Source: Hyphomicrobiaceae bacterium
GTDB lineage: Bacteria; Pseudomonadota; Alphaproteobacteria; Rhizobiales; JAKIUO01
NCBI GenBank assembly: GCA_021647535.1
Contig: JAKIUO010000004.1
Location: forward strand, 1-34,926
Direction of reading: 5' to 3'
Length of the DNA stretch: 34,926 bases
Shown here: piece after piece, positions 22,802-32,337 of the stretch
Layout: each line of letters starts with the position of its first letter
Numbering within the stretch: position 1 is the stretch's first letter
Program-made: the position numbers and the translations under genes
Notes under the pieces: generated by a model
Database searches by the model: none
The model's input: only the letters and a program-made list of their open reading frames with translations
What the model was told of the DNA's origin: nothing

Positions 22802-25513
22802 TCACTTTTTCTCCGCAAGATCGCGCAATTGATACAAGGCCTCAAGCGCCTCTCTTGGTGTCAAATCATCCAGGTCAAGCTCATCCAGCGCCGTTTGCAG
22901 CTTTCCCGGTTCCTGTTGGCGCACGCTTTGTGGACGACTGGCAGCGAATAATGGCAGCTCTTCCACCAGTTCGGCAGGCTTTTTGCGATCATCGGCTTGC
23001 TCCAGCAGGGCAAGGACTTCTGAAGCTCTGGTGATCACGCTGCCCGGCAGTCCGGCGAGGCGGGCCACCTGAATGCCGTAGGAGCGGTTGGCCATGCCAT
23101 AGCTGACCTTGTGCAGGAATATAATCTCATCGCGCCATTCCTTGACCTCGATGGTCACATTGGTGGCGCGCTCCAGTTTTTGGGTGAGGGCCGTCAGCTC
23201 GTGATAATGGGTGGCGAACAGCGCGCGACTTTTATTGACCTCGTGCAGGTGTTCGATGGTTGCCCAGGCAATAGAGAGGCCGTCAAAGGTTGCCGTACCA
23301 CGGCCAATCTCGTCAAGGATCACCAGCGAGCGTTCTCCGGCCTGATTGAGGATGCCCGCCGTCTCAACCATTTCCACCATAAAGGTCGAGCGCCCGCGCG
23401 CCAGATCATCCGAAGCGCCAACGCGCGAAAACAAACGATCCACCAGCCCGATATGAGCCTTTTGGGCCGGCACGAAACAACCTGCCTGTGCCATCACGGC
23501 AACCAGCGCGTTTTGGCGCAAAAAGGTCGATTTACCAGCCATATTGGGACCGGTGAGCACCCAGAGACGCCCGCGCTTGTTCTCTCCGTCGCCCCCTTCC
23601 AGCACCCCACTCTCCTCCAGGACACAGTCATTTTCGATAAATGGCCCTTCATTGTCCTTGCGCAAGGCCTGCTCGACAACCGGGTGACGGCCCCCTTCTA
23701 TGGCAAAGGCCAGACTGTCATCAATGCGCGGGCGCGTGTGATTATGCTCCTGCGCCAGCTGTGCCAGAGCGCCATAAACATCGAGCTTGGCCAGCGCCTG
23801 CGCGGCCACGCCAATCTCTTGCTGGCAGGCCAGGACCTGCTGGACAAGGGCGGCGAACAGCTCCAGTTCAATGGCCAGCGCACGCTCTTTGGCGGTGGTG
23901 ATTTTCTGTTCGGCTTCTGATAGCTCCACCGTCACAAAGCGCACCGCATTCGCCAGGGTCTGGCGATGCACATATTTATCGGACAAAGGCGGCTGCATGA
24001 GGCGTTCGCCATTTATGGCCGTCACTTCAATGAAATAGCCCAGCACATTATTATGTTTGATCTTCAGGTTTTTTATGCCCGTATCATCACAATAACCGGC
24101 TTGCAGTCCGGCAATGATCTGGCGGCTTTCATCGCGCATCAGCCTTAGTTCATCCAGTTCGGGGCGATAACCCTTGGCGATAAAACCACCTTCGCGCGCC
24201 AGTACGGGCAGATCCTCGACCAAAGCGCGCGACAGCTCATCAAGCAGGGCCTCATCAAGCTTTCGCAGCCGGGCAACAATATCCGCCAGAACGCTTGGCA
24301 GACCAAGCCCCAGCGATAGCCTTGTGGCGATATTCCCAGCCTGCAACAGCCCCTTGCACACCACCTCCAGATCGCGCGGGCCGCCTCTGGCGACAGACAG
24401 CCGGGCGATGGCGCGCGCCATGTCAGGGGTTGATTTTAAAAGGTCACGCACATCATCGCGCAGGCGCAAATCTTCAAGCAAAAAGGAAACCCCATCAAGC
24501 CGCCGGTCAATATGGGCACTGTCCATCAACGGAGCCGACAGGCGCGACGCCAGCTCCCGCGTGCCAGCTCCCGTCAATGTGCGGTCTATCGCCCCGAGCA
24601 GGCTGTGATTGCGTTCACCTTTCAGGGAGATAAGCAGCTCCAGATTGACCCTGGTGGCCGCGTCGATCACCATGATGCCGTTTTGAGAGCGCCGTTTGGG
24701 GGCGCGCAATACCGGGAAATGATCAATCTGCGTCAGTTCTACATAACGCAAAAGCGCCGCGACGGCCGCCAGCTCAAGCTTTGAAAAGGCACCAAAGCCA
24801 TCAAGCGCATCGACTTTAAGGTGTTTTTTCAGATCGCCCTCGCCCGTCCGGGCGTTAAAGGCAATGGCGGGTTGTGGCGAAAGGGTTGCGCCGATTTGCT
24901 CTACTAGCCCCTTCAGTCCGCCGCCTTCGCCCGTCTCTTGACGTTGGTCAGAAACAAGGATTTCACGCGGTGAAAGGCGGGTCAGTTCCCCGGCCAGATC
25001 AGTGGCCTTAAAAGCGCAAACCTCAAAATCACCAGTGGAGATATCCAGTGAGGCCAGCGCCACCTCATCGCCCACTTTGCCCTCAAACAGTGCCGTTAGA
25101 TAATTATTGGTGCGGGTATCGAGCAGATTTTCTTCGGTAATCGTGCCCGGTGTCACCAGACGCACCACATCACGGCGCACCACCGCCTTATGGCCGCGTT
25201 TTTTGGCCTCTTTGGGGTCTTCCATCTGCTCGCAAACGGCGATACGGAACCCGGCTTTTATGAGCTTTTGCAAATATTCATCAGCCGCACGCACCGGTAC
25301 GCCGCACATGGGAATAGGTTCGCCCATATGCTTGCCTCTGGTCGTCAGCGTGATACCCAGAGCGCGCGAAGCAATTTGCGCATCTTCCAGAAACAGCTCA
25401 TAAAAGTCCCCCATGCGGTAGAACAAGATGCAATCCATATTGGCTGCCTTGATCTCCATAAACTGCGCCATCATCGGCGTCGTCTTGTTGTCAGGTTTGG
25501 GAGGGGCGTTCAT
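22802..25513 (-). CDS. mutS: DNA mismatch repair protein MutS
   Basis: A 903-residue mismatch-recognition ATPase of typical length. The mismatch-binding domain has GDFYELF with the Phe-x-Glu wedge close to the N-terminus. The connector, lever and clamp regions follow. Around residue 655 is the Walker A motif TGPNMAGKSTFLRQ, then the signature SRVGASDDLARGRSTFMVEM, Walker B LVILDEIGRGTATFDGLS and ATHYHELTAL. The C-terminus has the MutS beta-clamp/tetramer region. The frame can be read 4 codons further up from a TTG, but the ATG at 25513 is the natural start. It is divergent from maeB with about 200 bases between, and convergent with the DsrC-like gene. Confidence 0.97.
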   Translation of the reverse strand: MNAPPKPDNKTTPMMAQFMEIKAANMDCILFYRMGDFYELFLEDAQIASRALGITLTTRGKHMGEPIPMCGVPVRAADEYLQKLIKAGFRIAVCEQMEDPKEAKKRGHKAVVRRDVVRLVTPGTITEENLLDTRTNNYLTALFEGKVGDEVALASLDISTGDFEVCAFKATDLAGELTRLSPREILVSDQRQETGEGGGLKGLVEQIGATLSPQPAIAFNARTGEGDLKKHLKVDALDGFGAFSKLELAAVAALLRYVELTQIDHFPVLRAPKRRSQNGIMVIDAATRVNLELLISLKGERNHSLLGAIDRTLTGAGTRELASRLSAPLMDSAHIDRRLDGVSFLLEDLRLRDDVRDLLKSTPDMARAIARLSVARGGPRDLEVVCKGLLQAGNIATRLSLGLGLPSVLADIVARLRKLDEALLDELSRALVEDLPVLAREGGFIAKGYRPELDELRLMRDESRQIIAGLQAGYCDDTGIKNLKIKHNNVLGYFIEVTAINGERLMQPPLSDKYVHRQTLANAVRFVTVELSEAEQKITTAKERALAIELELFAALVQQVLACQQEIGVAAQALAKLDVYGALAQLAQEHNHTRPRIDDSLAFAIEGGRHPVVEQALRKDNEGPFIENDCVLEESGVLEGGDGENKRGRLWVLTGPNMAGKSTFLRQNALVAVMAQAGCFVPAQKAHIGLVDRLFSRVGASDDLARGRSTFMVEMVETAGILNQAGERSLVILDEIGRGTATFDGLSIAWATIEHLHEVNKSRALFATHYHELTALTQKLERATNVTIEVKEWRDEIIFLHKVSYGMANRSYGIQVARLAGLPGSVITRASEVLALLEQADDRKKPAELVEELPLFAASRPQSVRQQEPGKLQTALDELDLDDLTPREALEALYQLRDLAEKK

Positions 25514-25713
25514 GGCGGGGTTCAAAGCCTTTTGTCAAAATTTGCCGTTAGTCCTCACACTTAATCCAAATCAGTCCATAACAAAATGGCAAACTGCCAA
25601 ATCGTCCAGCCTTGCGTCAAAACTGCCCCCTCTTCCTTGTTGAGCTTTTGGCCAACCCGCTCTATGGTAGCGCCGACCGACTCCCAATAATTTATGCAGG
25701 ATGCCTCCGCCCC

Positions 25714-28038
25714 ATGTCTTCACGTAACATGTCTTCTGGTAAAAAAGTCACCCCAAAAAAAACCAATCGCAAGGACAGGCTGGGTTGCACCGATGAAGAT
25801 GCCCTGCATTTCCACTCTATGGGCGGCAAGCCCGGCAAGCTGGAAATCTGCCCGACCAAGCCGATGGCAACGCAGCGCGATCTGTCGCTGGCCTATTCAC
25901 CGGGCGTCGCGGCCCCTGTCAAGGCCATTTTTGATGATCCCGTCAAGGCCTATGATTACACCAATAAAGGCAATCTGGTCGCTGTCATTACCAATGGCAC
26001 GGCTATACTCGGGCTGGGCGATCTGGGGGCGCTGGCTTCCAAGCCGGTGATGGAGGGCAAGGCCGTTTTGTTCAAGCGCTTTGCCGATGTCGATAGCATT
26101 GATCTTGAAATCGACACCAAAGACGCCGACGAGTTCATCAATGCGGTGCGCTATCTTGGCCCCAGTTTTGGCGGCATCAATCTGGAGGATATTGCCGCCC
26201 CTGACTGCTTTATCATCGAACAAAAACTGCGCGAAGTCATGGATATTCCGGTGTTTCATGATGACCAGCACGGCACCGCCATCATATCAGCGGCCGGACT
26301 GCTCAACGCCCTTGATCTGACGGATCGCAATATCAAGGACATTCGCATGGTGGTGAATGGCGCGGGCGCTGCCGCCATTGCCTGCATTGAACTGGCCAAA
26401 AGCATGGGCGTGCCCCATCAAAATGTCACCTTGTGCGACAGCAAAGGCGTCATCTACAAGGGCCGCGCGAAGGGCATGAACCAGTGGAAATCCGCCCATG
26501 CCATTGAAACCGATGCGCGCACTTTAAGCGATGCCATGGTGGGGGCCGATGTGTTTTATGGCCTGTCGGTGGCCGATGCTGTTTCTATGGAAATGGTCGC
26601 TTCGATGGCCGACAAACCGATCATTTTCGCCATGGCCAACCCGGACCCTGAAATCAACCCAGAAGATGTCAAGGCCGCGCGTGATGATGCCATTATTGCC
26701 ACCGGACGGTCTGATTATCCAAATCAGATCAATAATGTACTTGGCTTTCCCTATATTTTCAGGGGCGCGTTAGATGTGCAGGCCAGTGCCATTAATGACG
26801 CCATGAAAGTGGCCGCCGCCCGCGCCCTTGCCGAGCTGGCACGCGAAGATGTACCAGATGAAGTGGCCGCCGCCTATCAGGGCAATCGCCCGAAATATGG
26901 CCCCGACTACCTGATCCCCGCGCCGTTTGACCCGCGTCTCATCCAAAAAATCCCGGCAGCCGTCGCCAGAGCCGCCATGGATAGCGGTGTGGCGCGCAAG
27001 CTGATCATTGATATGGACGAGTATGAGGCAAAGCTTTCTGGTCGCCTCGACCCCGCCGCCTCCATCCTGCAAACCATTTTCGCCAAGGTCAAACAAGAGC
27101 CCAAGCGCGTCATTTTTGCCGAAGGCGAAGAAGATCAGGTCATCCATGCCGCCCACGCCTTTTTAAACGCCGGGCTCGGCCAGCCCGTGCTGGTGGGGCG
27201 CCCTGACAAGATCAAGGCCGCTTTTAAAAAAGCCGGTATCAAACGACCTAAAGAGATTGAAATTCAACCGGTTGAAGCGGCGGAGAGCAACAAGCAATAT
27301 GTCGATTTTCTCTATGAACGCATCTGGCGCAAAGGCTTTTTATATCGCGACTGCGCCCGCCTCGTGCGTCTCGACCGCAATGTATTTTCCTCTTGCATGG
27401 TCGGTATGGGCCACGCCGATGCCATGGTCACGGGGCTGACGCGTAACTGGTATATCTCTTACAAAAACGTCCAATATGCCCTTGATCCCAAACCGGGTCG
27501 CACCGTCATCGGCGTCACGCTGGCCATTAATAAAGGCCGTACCGTGCTGCTTGCCGATACCGCCATTCATGAAGCGCCGGGGCCAGAGGAACTCGCCAAT
27601 ATCGCCATTGAAGCGGCCCGAGCGGCGCGTCGCTTTGGCTATGAACCGCGCGTTGCCATGCTGGCCTATTCAACCTTTGGCTATCCCAAAGGCACGCGCT
27701 CGGAGCGCATGAGAGAAGCCATTAAAATTCTTGACGAGCGTGGCGTTGATTTCGAGTATGATGGTGAAATGGCTGCCGACGTGGCGCTTTCCAAAGAAGC
27801 CATGGCGCTTTATCCGAACTGTCGCTTGTCAAAACCTGCCAATGTACTGGTCATGCCGGGCTGGAACTCCGCTTCTGTATCGATGAAAATGCTGGAGACA
27901 CTGGGGGGCAGCACGGTGATTGGCCCCATGCTGGTGGGGCTTGAAAAACCTGTGCAAATCGCCAAGTTTGGCGCATCAGACAGCGAACTTGTCAATCTGG
28001 CTGCCATCGCAGCTTATGATGCCGCCGACAAAAGTTGA
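25714..28038 (+). CDS. maeB: NADP-dependent malic enzyme with C-terminal phosphotransacetylase-like domain
   Basis: A hybrid protein of about 774 residues converting malate to pyruvate, CO2 and NADPH. The N-terminal part (to about 430) has the malic enzyme core: KPMATQRDLSLAYSPGV, NGTAILGLGDLG, KPVMEGKAVLFKRF, VFHDDQHGTA, VNGAGAAAIAC and FAMANPDPEI. The rest is phosphotransacetylase-like (VIFAEGEEDQV, GFGYEPRVAMLAYS-like, then NVLVMPGWNSASVSMKML), a domain thought to be regulatory (acetyl-CoA sensing) rather than catalytic. I start at the ATG at 25714. The upstream 34 codons have no family match, though an ATG at 25729 is also possible. It stands alone, divergent from mutS. Confidence 0.95.
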   Translation: MSSRNMSSGKKVTPKKTNRKDRLGCTDEDALHFHSMGGKPGKLEICPTKPMATQRDLSLAYSPGVAAPVKAIFDDPVKAYDYTNKGNLVAVITNGTAILGLGDLGALASKPVMEGKAVLFKRFADVDSIDLEIDTKDADEFINAVRYLGPSFGGINLEDIAAPDCFIIEQKLREVMDIPVFHDDQHGTAIISAAGLLNALDLTDRNIKDIRMVVNGAGAAAIACIELAKSMGVPHQNVTLCDSKGVIYKGRAKGMNQWKSAHAIETDARTLSDAMVGADVFYGLSVADAVSMEMVASMADKPIIFAMANPDPEINPEDVKAARDDAIIATGRSDYPNQINNVLGFPYIFRGALDVQASAINDAMKVAAARALAELAREDVPDEVAAAYQGNRPKYGPDYLIPAPFDPRLIQKIPAAVARAAMDSGVARKLIIDMDEYEAKLSGRLDPAASILQTIFAKVKQEPKRVIFAEGEEDQVIHAAHAFLNAGLGQPVLVGRPDKIKAAFKKAGIKRPKEIEIQPVEAAESNKQYVDFLYERIWRKGFLYRDCARLVRLDRNVFSSCMVGMGHADAMVTGLTRNWYISYKNVQYALDPKPGRTVIGVTLAINKGRTVLLADTAIHEAPGPEELANIAIEAARAARRFGYEPRVAMLAYSTFGYPKGTRSERMREAIKILDERGVDFEYDGEMAADVALSKEAMALYPNCRLSKPANVLVMPGWNSASVSMKMLETLGGSTVIGPMLVGLEKPVQIAKFGASDSELVNLAAIAAYDAADKS

Positions 28039-28226
28039 TCCTTGCTCAAAAAAAACTTACAATATTAGTAAGATTAAGGGCCAGATCCTGATGGAATTAT
28101 ACCAACCACTTCGAAAACCGAAAAATTTGGGCGTAAAACCGTACTCATATCAACGAGGTTCGTAGGTCCATAACCCGGATGACCATAGCCACTGGCTATA
28201 AAATAAAAACCTTGAAAGATTTTTTC

Positions 28227-28937
28227 ATGCTTGAATTACATCAATTTGCCCCCCATTTCGGATTACCCAATGCCAGTCCGTTCTGCATGAAAGTTGAAGC
28301 CTTTATGCGCCTGGCCGGTATTGAATATAAAAGCGTCAAGGTTACGGATCCGGCCAAAGGGCCAAATGGCAAGGCCCCCTGGATGGTTGATAATGGCGAG
28401 ACCATTCCAGATAGTCGCTTCATCATCGAATATCTCAATCGCAAACATGGCTATCCCTTGCGCAACGATCTTGGCAAGGAACAATTGGCCCTCCACCACA
28501 CCATTACCCGTATGCTCGATGAAAGCACCTATTGGGGCGTGGTTTTTGAGCGTTGGGTCCTGAAAGAAAATGCTGCACTAACCCGTGATGCTCTACTGGA
28601 ATCGATACCCAACCCCTTGCGCAAACTGGTTTTTACCCTTGCCCAACGAAGCGTCAAAAGCGCCCTGCACGGCCAGGGAACGGGACGCCTTTCATCAGAA
28701 GAAATCGTCACGCTTGCCAAACACGATATTGATGCCCTGTCCGACCTGCTTGCTGACAAACCTTATTTTGGCGGCGACAAGCCTGCAGAAATAGACGCCA
28801 CGACAATTGCCTATATAGCGAATTTCATCACCCCAAAGATGAGTTCGAAGATCAGAGATTACATCTGTGATGATGACAATCTTGTTGCTTATAATGAGCG
28901 CATGATGAAAGAGGTCTTTCCGGAATTTTCTGCATAA
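28227..28937 (+). CDS. Glutathione S-transferase family protein (FAXC/metaxin-like)
   Basis: A protein of about 236 residues with the FAXC-type GST arrangement. The thioredoxin-like N-terminal half has SPFCMKVEAFMRLAGIEYK and KGPNGKAPWMVDNGETIPDS, followed by FIIEYLNRKHG. The helical C-terminal half has LADKPYFGGDKPAEIDATTIAY. A longer frame exists from an ATG at 28179, but family members begin near MLELHQFAP, so I use 28227; the ribosome-binding site there is weak. Substrate is unknown. It is followed within a few bases by a strong hairpin terminator. Nothing in the 188 bases upstream is recognisable as a promoter. Confidence 0.85.
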   Translation: MLELHQFAPHFGLPNASPFCMKVEAFMRLAGIEYKSVKVTDPAKGPNGKAPWMVDNGETIPDSRFIIEYLNRKHGYPLRNDLGKEQLALHHTITRMLDESTYWGVVFERWVLKENAALTRDALLESIPNPLRKLVFTLAQRSVKSALHGQGTGRLSSEEIVTLAKHDIDALSDLLADKPYFGGDKPAEIDATTIAYIANFITPKMSSKIRDYICDDDNLVAYNERMMKEVFPEFSA

Positions 28938-28939
28938 AA

Positions 28940-28969
28940 AAAGAGACCTGAAATAAATCAGGCCTCTTT
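28940..28969. terminator. Bidirectional intrinsic terminator
   Basis: AAAGAGACCTGA-AATAAA-TCAGGCCTCTTT forms a 12-base stem with one mismatch (a G-U pair when read on the minus strand). On the minus strand it is followed by a run of seven T's, so it ends the chemoreceptor transcript well. It also lies just after the GST stop and can serve that gene too. Confidence 0.88.
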
Positions 28970-28996
28970 AAAATTTATTGACGAGAATAAGAAAAA

Positions 28997-30343
28997 TCAG
29001 GCGACTTTTACCGCATTAAGGAAGCTTGCAACATTACTGCGCAGCTCATCGCCCTGGGCCGCAAGATCGCCGACAGAATTCAACAGCTCATCTGAGGCCG
29101 TTGCATTGCGGCCAGCTGCCAGCGATACACTACCGATATTTTCTGTAATAAGGCTGGTGCCTTGAGCTGCATCTTGGGCGCTTCGGGCAATTTCACTGGC
29201 CGCCGCATTTTGCTCTTCGACCGCTGCTGAAACGGCGACAGTTGCTTCATTAATATCACCGATAGCTTCGCCGATGGTGGCAATCGCTGACACCGCCTCA
29301 CCCGTCTCGGACTGCACCCGCTGAATGTGGCCAGCAATATCCTGCGTTGCTTTTGCCGTCTGGTTGGCCAGAGATTTGACCTCTTGCGCCACCACGGCAA
29401 AGCCCTTGCCAGCATCGCCAGCACGGGCCGCTTCTATGGTCGCGTTCAGCGCTAACAAATTGGTTTGCTCGGCAATATCTTGAATTAGAACAGTGACTTC
29501 TGATATTTTTTCCGCAGCCTGCTCCAGGTTTTTGATCTGCGTATTGGCATTTTCGGCCTTGCTCACAGCCTCATTGGCCTTCTCGCTCGACTGGTCAAGC
29601 TGGCGCGAAATTTCCATGATCGAGCTGGTCAATTCTTCGGCAGCGGCGGCCACGGTTTCCACATTGCTGGTCGCCATACTGGCCGCATCTGACACTTCAC
29701 CCGTGCGCGCGCTGTTTTCCTGTGCCACATCTTTCATGCCCAAGGCCATGGTGCGCATCTGGCCAGTGGCCTCAGTGATACCCGTTGAAATACGACCAAT
29801 TGATTCCTCAAAATTTTGGGACAGACTGGAAAGGCTGCGCTGTTTTTCAAGCTCACCTTCGCTCAGATAAATGGAAATCGAAAAATCCATATCCAGCATC
29901 GCCGCCTTGGTGACGGCGCGCATGGCCTCAGCGCGTTTTTTGATATCTCCAGATCCAAAACGGCTGGAGAACTGTCCGGCCAGAACCGCCATCAACTCTC
30001 CAAGGATCATCGAATAACCGGCAATATACCAACGCGGCTCCAGACCAATACGGTGATGGGTCATGCCGATGCGCTGCACAGAGGCCACGTAATTTTCATC
30101 AAAGCGCCCCGTCAAAATATTGGCCCAGTGACGGGTCTGGGCATTTTTGGCACCCGCCACCATCTCAGATGAAGAAAACTTCTCCTGCACTTCAGTGTAG
30201 CTCGAAATATGCTCGTAAAAGGCAGCAAGAATACGCGGCAGCTCAGGCTCCAGAAGAGGCTTGACCTCCGCAAGCATATCTCTGGTTTGCTGGTCAATCT
30301 TGAGAAACTGCAAACGCTTGTTGAGCTGGATATTATCGGTCAT
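28997..30343 (-). CDS. Globin-coupled, soluble methyl-accepting chemotaxis protein
   Basis: A 448-residue cytoplasmic sensor. The N-terminal 165 residues are a protoglobin/HemAT-type domain: LPRILAAFYEHI, then RIGMTHHRIGLEPRWYIAGY, where the first His of the pair (about residue 96) is the likely haem-binding proximal ligand. No membrane helix or HAMP follows. The rest is a signalling helix bundle with the MCP tip motif QTNLLALNATIEAARAGD and GKGFAVVAQEVKSLANQT. It should sense oxygen or another gas and drive CheA. The ATG at 30343 has AAGGTG about 6 bases upstream; the longer frame adds 12 residues. It is divergent from a cation antiporter gene (266 bases). Confidence 0.93.
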   Translation of the reverse strand: MTDNIQLNKRLQFLKIDQQTRDMLAEVKPLLEPELPRILAAFYEHISSYTEVQEKFSSSEMVAGAKNAQTRHWANILTGRFDENYVASVQRIGMTHHRIGLEPRWYIAGYSMILGELMAVLAGQFSSRFGSGDIKKRAEAMRAVTKAAMLDMDFSISIYLSEGELEKQRSLSSLSQNFEESIGRISTGITEATGQMRTMALGMKDVAQENSARTGEVSDAASMATSNVETVAAAAEELTSSIMEISRQLDQSSEKANEAVSKAENANTQIKNLEQAAEKISEVTVLIQDIAEQTNLLALNATIEAARAGDAGKGFAVVAQEVKSLANQTAKATQDIAGHIQRVQSETGEAVSAIATIGEAIGDINEATVAVSAAVEEQNAAASEIARSAQDAAQGTSLITENIGSVSLAAGRNATASDELLNSVGDLAAQGDELRSNVASFLNAVKVA

Positions 30344-30609
30344 GGCGCACCTTTTATAATGTAAATGAGTTAAACGCACCTTATGCGTGAATGGTTAACG
30401 CCGCCTTACCCTACGGCTTCGCCAAACAGGGTTTTTATACGACATCTCGTTAGAAACCAGAGTGAGCGTCTCCTCTTACCATTTCGTTACTTTCAAGAGC
30501 TGCAAGCCATTTAGAAAACTCAAAACGCCGACGGGCTGGTATAGTCATCAGATCGCTGCACACACAGGGTGCAGCGCCTCCGAACATGCCGGTAATCAGG
30601 ACTTCATTT

Positions 30610-31854
30610 ATGGACTCTCTTACCCAACTCGCCCTTATGTGGGCTGCCGCTTTTCTGGCAATACTCGTCGCCAGCAAGACCCGCCTGACCAATGTATTAT
30701 GGTATTTGATTTTTGGTGCTGTACTCGTCAATCTTGGGGTGCTGCCTGAAAAAAGCGATGAATTCATTACGACCCTGTCAGAACTGGGGATCATCCTCAT
30801 TATGTTCGCCCTTGGCTTTGAGGAACGCACCGATCATTTTCTGTCCAGCATGAAAAAGAGTTGGGGCATCGCTTTATTTGGCGCGCTTGTCCCCTTTTTC
30901 ACCGCCTATTTTCTAACCGACTGGTTCTGGGGGGATCGAAACATCTCCATAATGTGCGGCCTCGCCATGACCGCAACCGCCGTTTCACTGACCATGGTCT
31001 CCTTAAAAAGCGAAGGTCTGGGGCGTTCGGTTGCCGCAACCCGAATTATGACCTCAGCCGTGCTTGATGTTATCGCTTCGCTGGTCGCCCTGGCGATCAT
31101 GATCCCCATCGCGACCGGCCAAGCCAGCTTCGAAATCAGCGACATCGGCCTGATCATACTCAAAACCATCTTGTTTTTTATGGCCATCTCTGTTCTGGGG
31201 CAGTGGCTTTTACCCCGCATCACCAATGGCTGGCTTGGGAAAGTTCCGCTGATCGGCTATCATGGCTTCGCAGATGTCATCAGCGTTTACAAAGGTAAAC
31301 ATTCAGTTTTATCGGTCCTGCTGCTGGCTTTGCTGATTGGCCTGCTGGCCCACACTTTTGGATTTCATCCAGCCATTGGCGCCTATATGGCAGGGCTTGT
31401 TCTAAAAGAGGAATATTTTCATCACCCGGCTGATGACAAACTCCATAAACACACGAGCTTCGTTGTCGATATTATTGCTTTCTCGGTTTTCGGGCCGATA
31501 TTTTTTATCAATCTGGGCTCCAAACTGCTCTTTGACTGGCCTGTTTTAATCTCGATCTTTCCCCATACCGTTCTTTTGACTCTGTCTTTGTTTGTGGCTC
31601 AGGTCAGCTCTGCCAGCCTTGCCGCGCGCTTTACCAGCTCGATGAACTGGGCGCAAAGCCTGATGGTCGGTTTTGGTATGCTGGGGCGTGCCGAGCTCGC
31701 TTTTGTGGTTATGGATATTGCTTATATCGAACATAAAATTCTATCGACCGAGGCCTTCTATACGCTGATGCTGACAGCCTTCTGGCTCAATATCGCCGTA
31801 CCGGTCAGCATAAAATTATGGAAGCCGGTTTATCAGCGCCATACCCCGGAATGA
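30610..31854 (+). CDS. CPA2-type monovalent cation:proton antiporter
   Basis: A 414-residue inner-membrane protein of about 12 helices. Family features are SELGIILIMFALGFEERTDH, a helix with TATAVSLTMVSL, FGFHPAIGAYMAGLVL, and VMDIAYIEHK near the end. It resembles KefB/RosB-type Na+(K+)/H+ antiporters but lacks the C-terminal TrkA-N nucleotide-binding domain. AGGA lies 8 bases before the ATG at 30610, which I prefer to one at 30586. A strong terminator follows the stop. It is divergent from the chemoreceptor. The ion transported cannot be decided by sequence. Confidence 0.9.
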   Translation: MDSLTQLALMWAAAFLAILVASKTRLTNVLWYLIFGAVLVNLGVLPEKSDEFITTLSELGIILIMFALGFEERTDHFLSSMKKSWGIALFGALVPFFTAYFLTDWFWGDRNISIMCGLAMTATAVSLTMVSLKSEGLGRSVAATRIMTSAVLDVIASLVALAIMIPIATGQASFEISDIGLIILKTILFFMAISVLGQWLLPRITNGWLGKVPLIGYHGFADVISVYKGKHSVLSVLLLALLIGLLAHTFGFHPAIGAYMAGLVLKEEYFHHPADDKLHKHTSFVVDIIAFSVFGPIFFINLGSKLLFDWPVLISIFPHTVLLTLSLFVAQVSSASLAARFTSSMNWAQSLMVGFGMLGRAELAFVVMDIAYIEHKILSTEAFYTLMLTAFWLNIAVPVSIKLWKPVYQRHTPE

Positions 31855-31885
31855 TACCGAGTAGAGTAATGGCCCGACCCACCAT

Positions 31886-31926
31886 AAAAAAAGCCCGCTC
31901 CCACGTAAGGGAGAGGGCTTTTTTAA
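31886..31926. terminator. Bidirectional intrinsic terminator
   Basis: AAAAAAGCCC-G-CTCCC-ACGTAA-GGGAG-A-GGGCTTTTTT: a long stem with one internal G/A mismatch, six A's on one side and six T's on the other. It sits between the antiporter stop (+) and the 3' end of the small minus-strand ORF, and can end transcripts from both sides. Confidence 0.93.
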
Positions 31927-31950
31927 TATTTGCGACAGCAACGCCTCGCT

Positions 31951-32064
31951 CTAGCTGCCATTTATCAGAATATGCACGCCAATACTGGCAATATAGCCAA
32001 GGGCGATGGCCCAGGTCCATTTGAGATGAGCACCAAACGTGTAGTACCCACGGGCCTGCCCCAT
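31951..32064 (-). CDS. Putative 37-residue single-span membrane protein
   Basis: An ORF from an ATG at 32064, with GAGGG about 10 bases upstream. The protein has a polar start (MGQARGYYTFGAHLKW), one hydrophobic helix (about residues 17-35) and a short tail. The frame stays open another 50 codons upstream and includes a second hydrophobic stretch (GVIYALILITQI), but that part starts at a GTG with no usable ribosome-binding site. It may therefore be the C-terminal remnant of a lost two-helix membrane gene rather than a true microprotein. It sits between two terminators (31886 and 32261) as its own unit. I recognise no family. Confidence 0.45.
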   Translation of the reverse strand: MGQARGYYTFGAHLKWTWAIALGYIASIGVHILINGS

Positions 32065-32260
32065 AAGAGCGACACCCTCAAAATCCCCCTCTTGGATCTG
32101 TGTTATTAGTATCAGCGCATAAATAACCCCTCCAGGCAAAGGGCTGCAGTCCGATTCGATTTCGCTGAATATGGCAGAGCAAAGGGCAATACTGCAACCA
32201 TGGATTGTCAGCACCTCCAGATTGCAGAGCCTTTTTATCCACAGAACGGCAAAAGGCCAA

Positions 32261-32290
32261 AAAAAGGCTCAGGAAAATCCCGAGCCTTTT
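32261..32290 (-). terminator. Intrinsic terminator of the cytochrome c gene
   Basis: On the minus strand AAAAGGCTC-GGGATTTTCCT-GAGCCTTTT forms a 9-bp stem followed by seven T's in total. It lies 48 bases after the cytochrome c stop, in the right orientation to end it. Confidence 0.87.
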
Positions 32291-32337
32291 CATTATCATT
32301 TCGGCGAGTTGCCTCACCTCATTTTTAGCGCGTCAGC

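Noticed and set aside
28057..28073. CTTAC-AATATTA-GTAAG hairpin with eight T's on the minus strand
   Set aside because: It has the shape of a minus-strand terminator, but no minus-strand gene ends there, and the 5-bp A/T-rich stem is weak.
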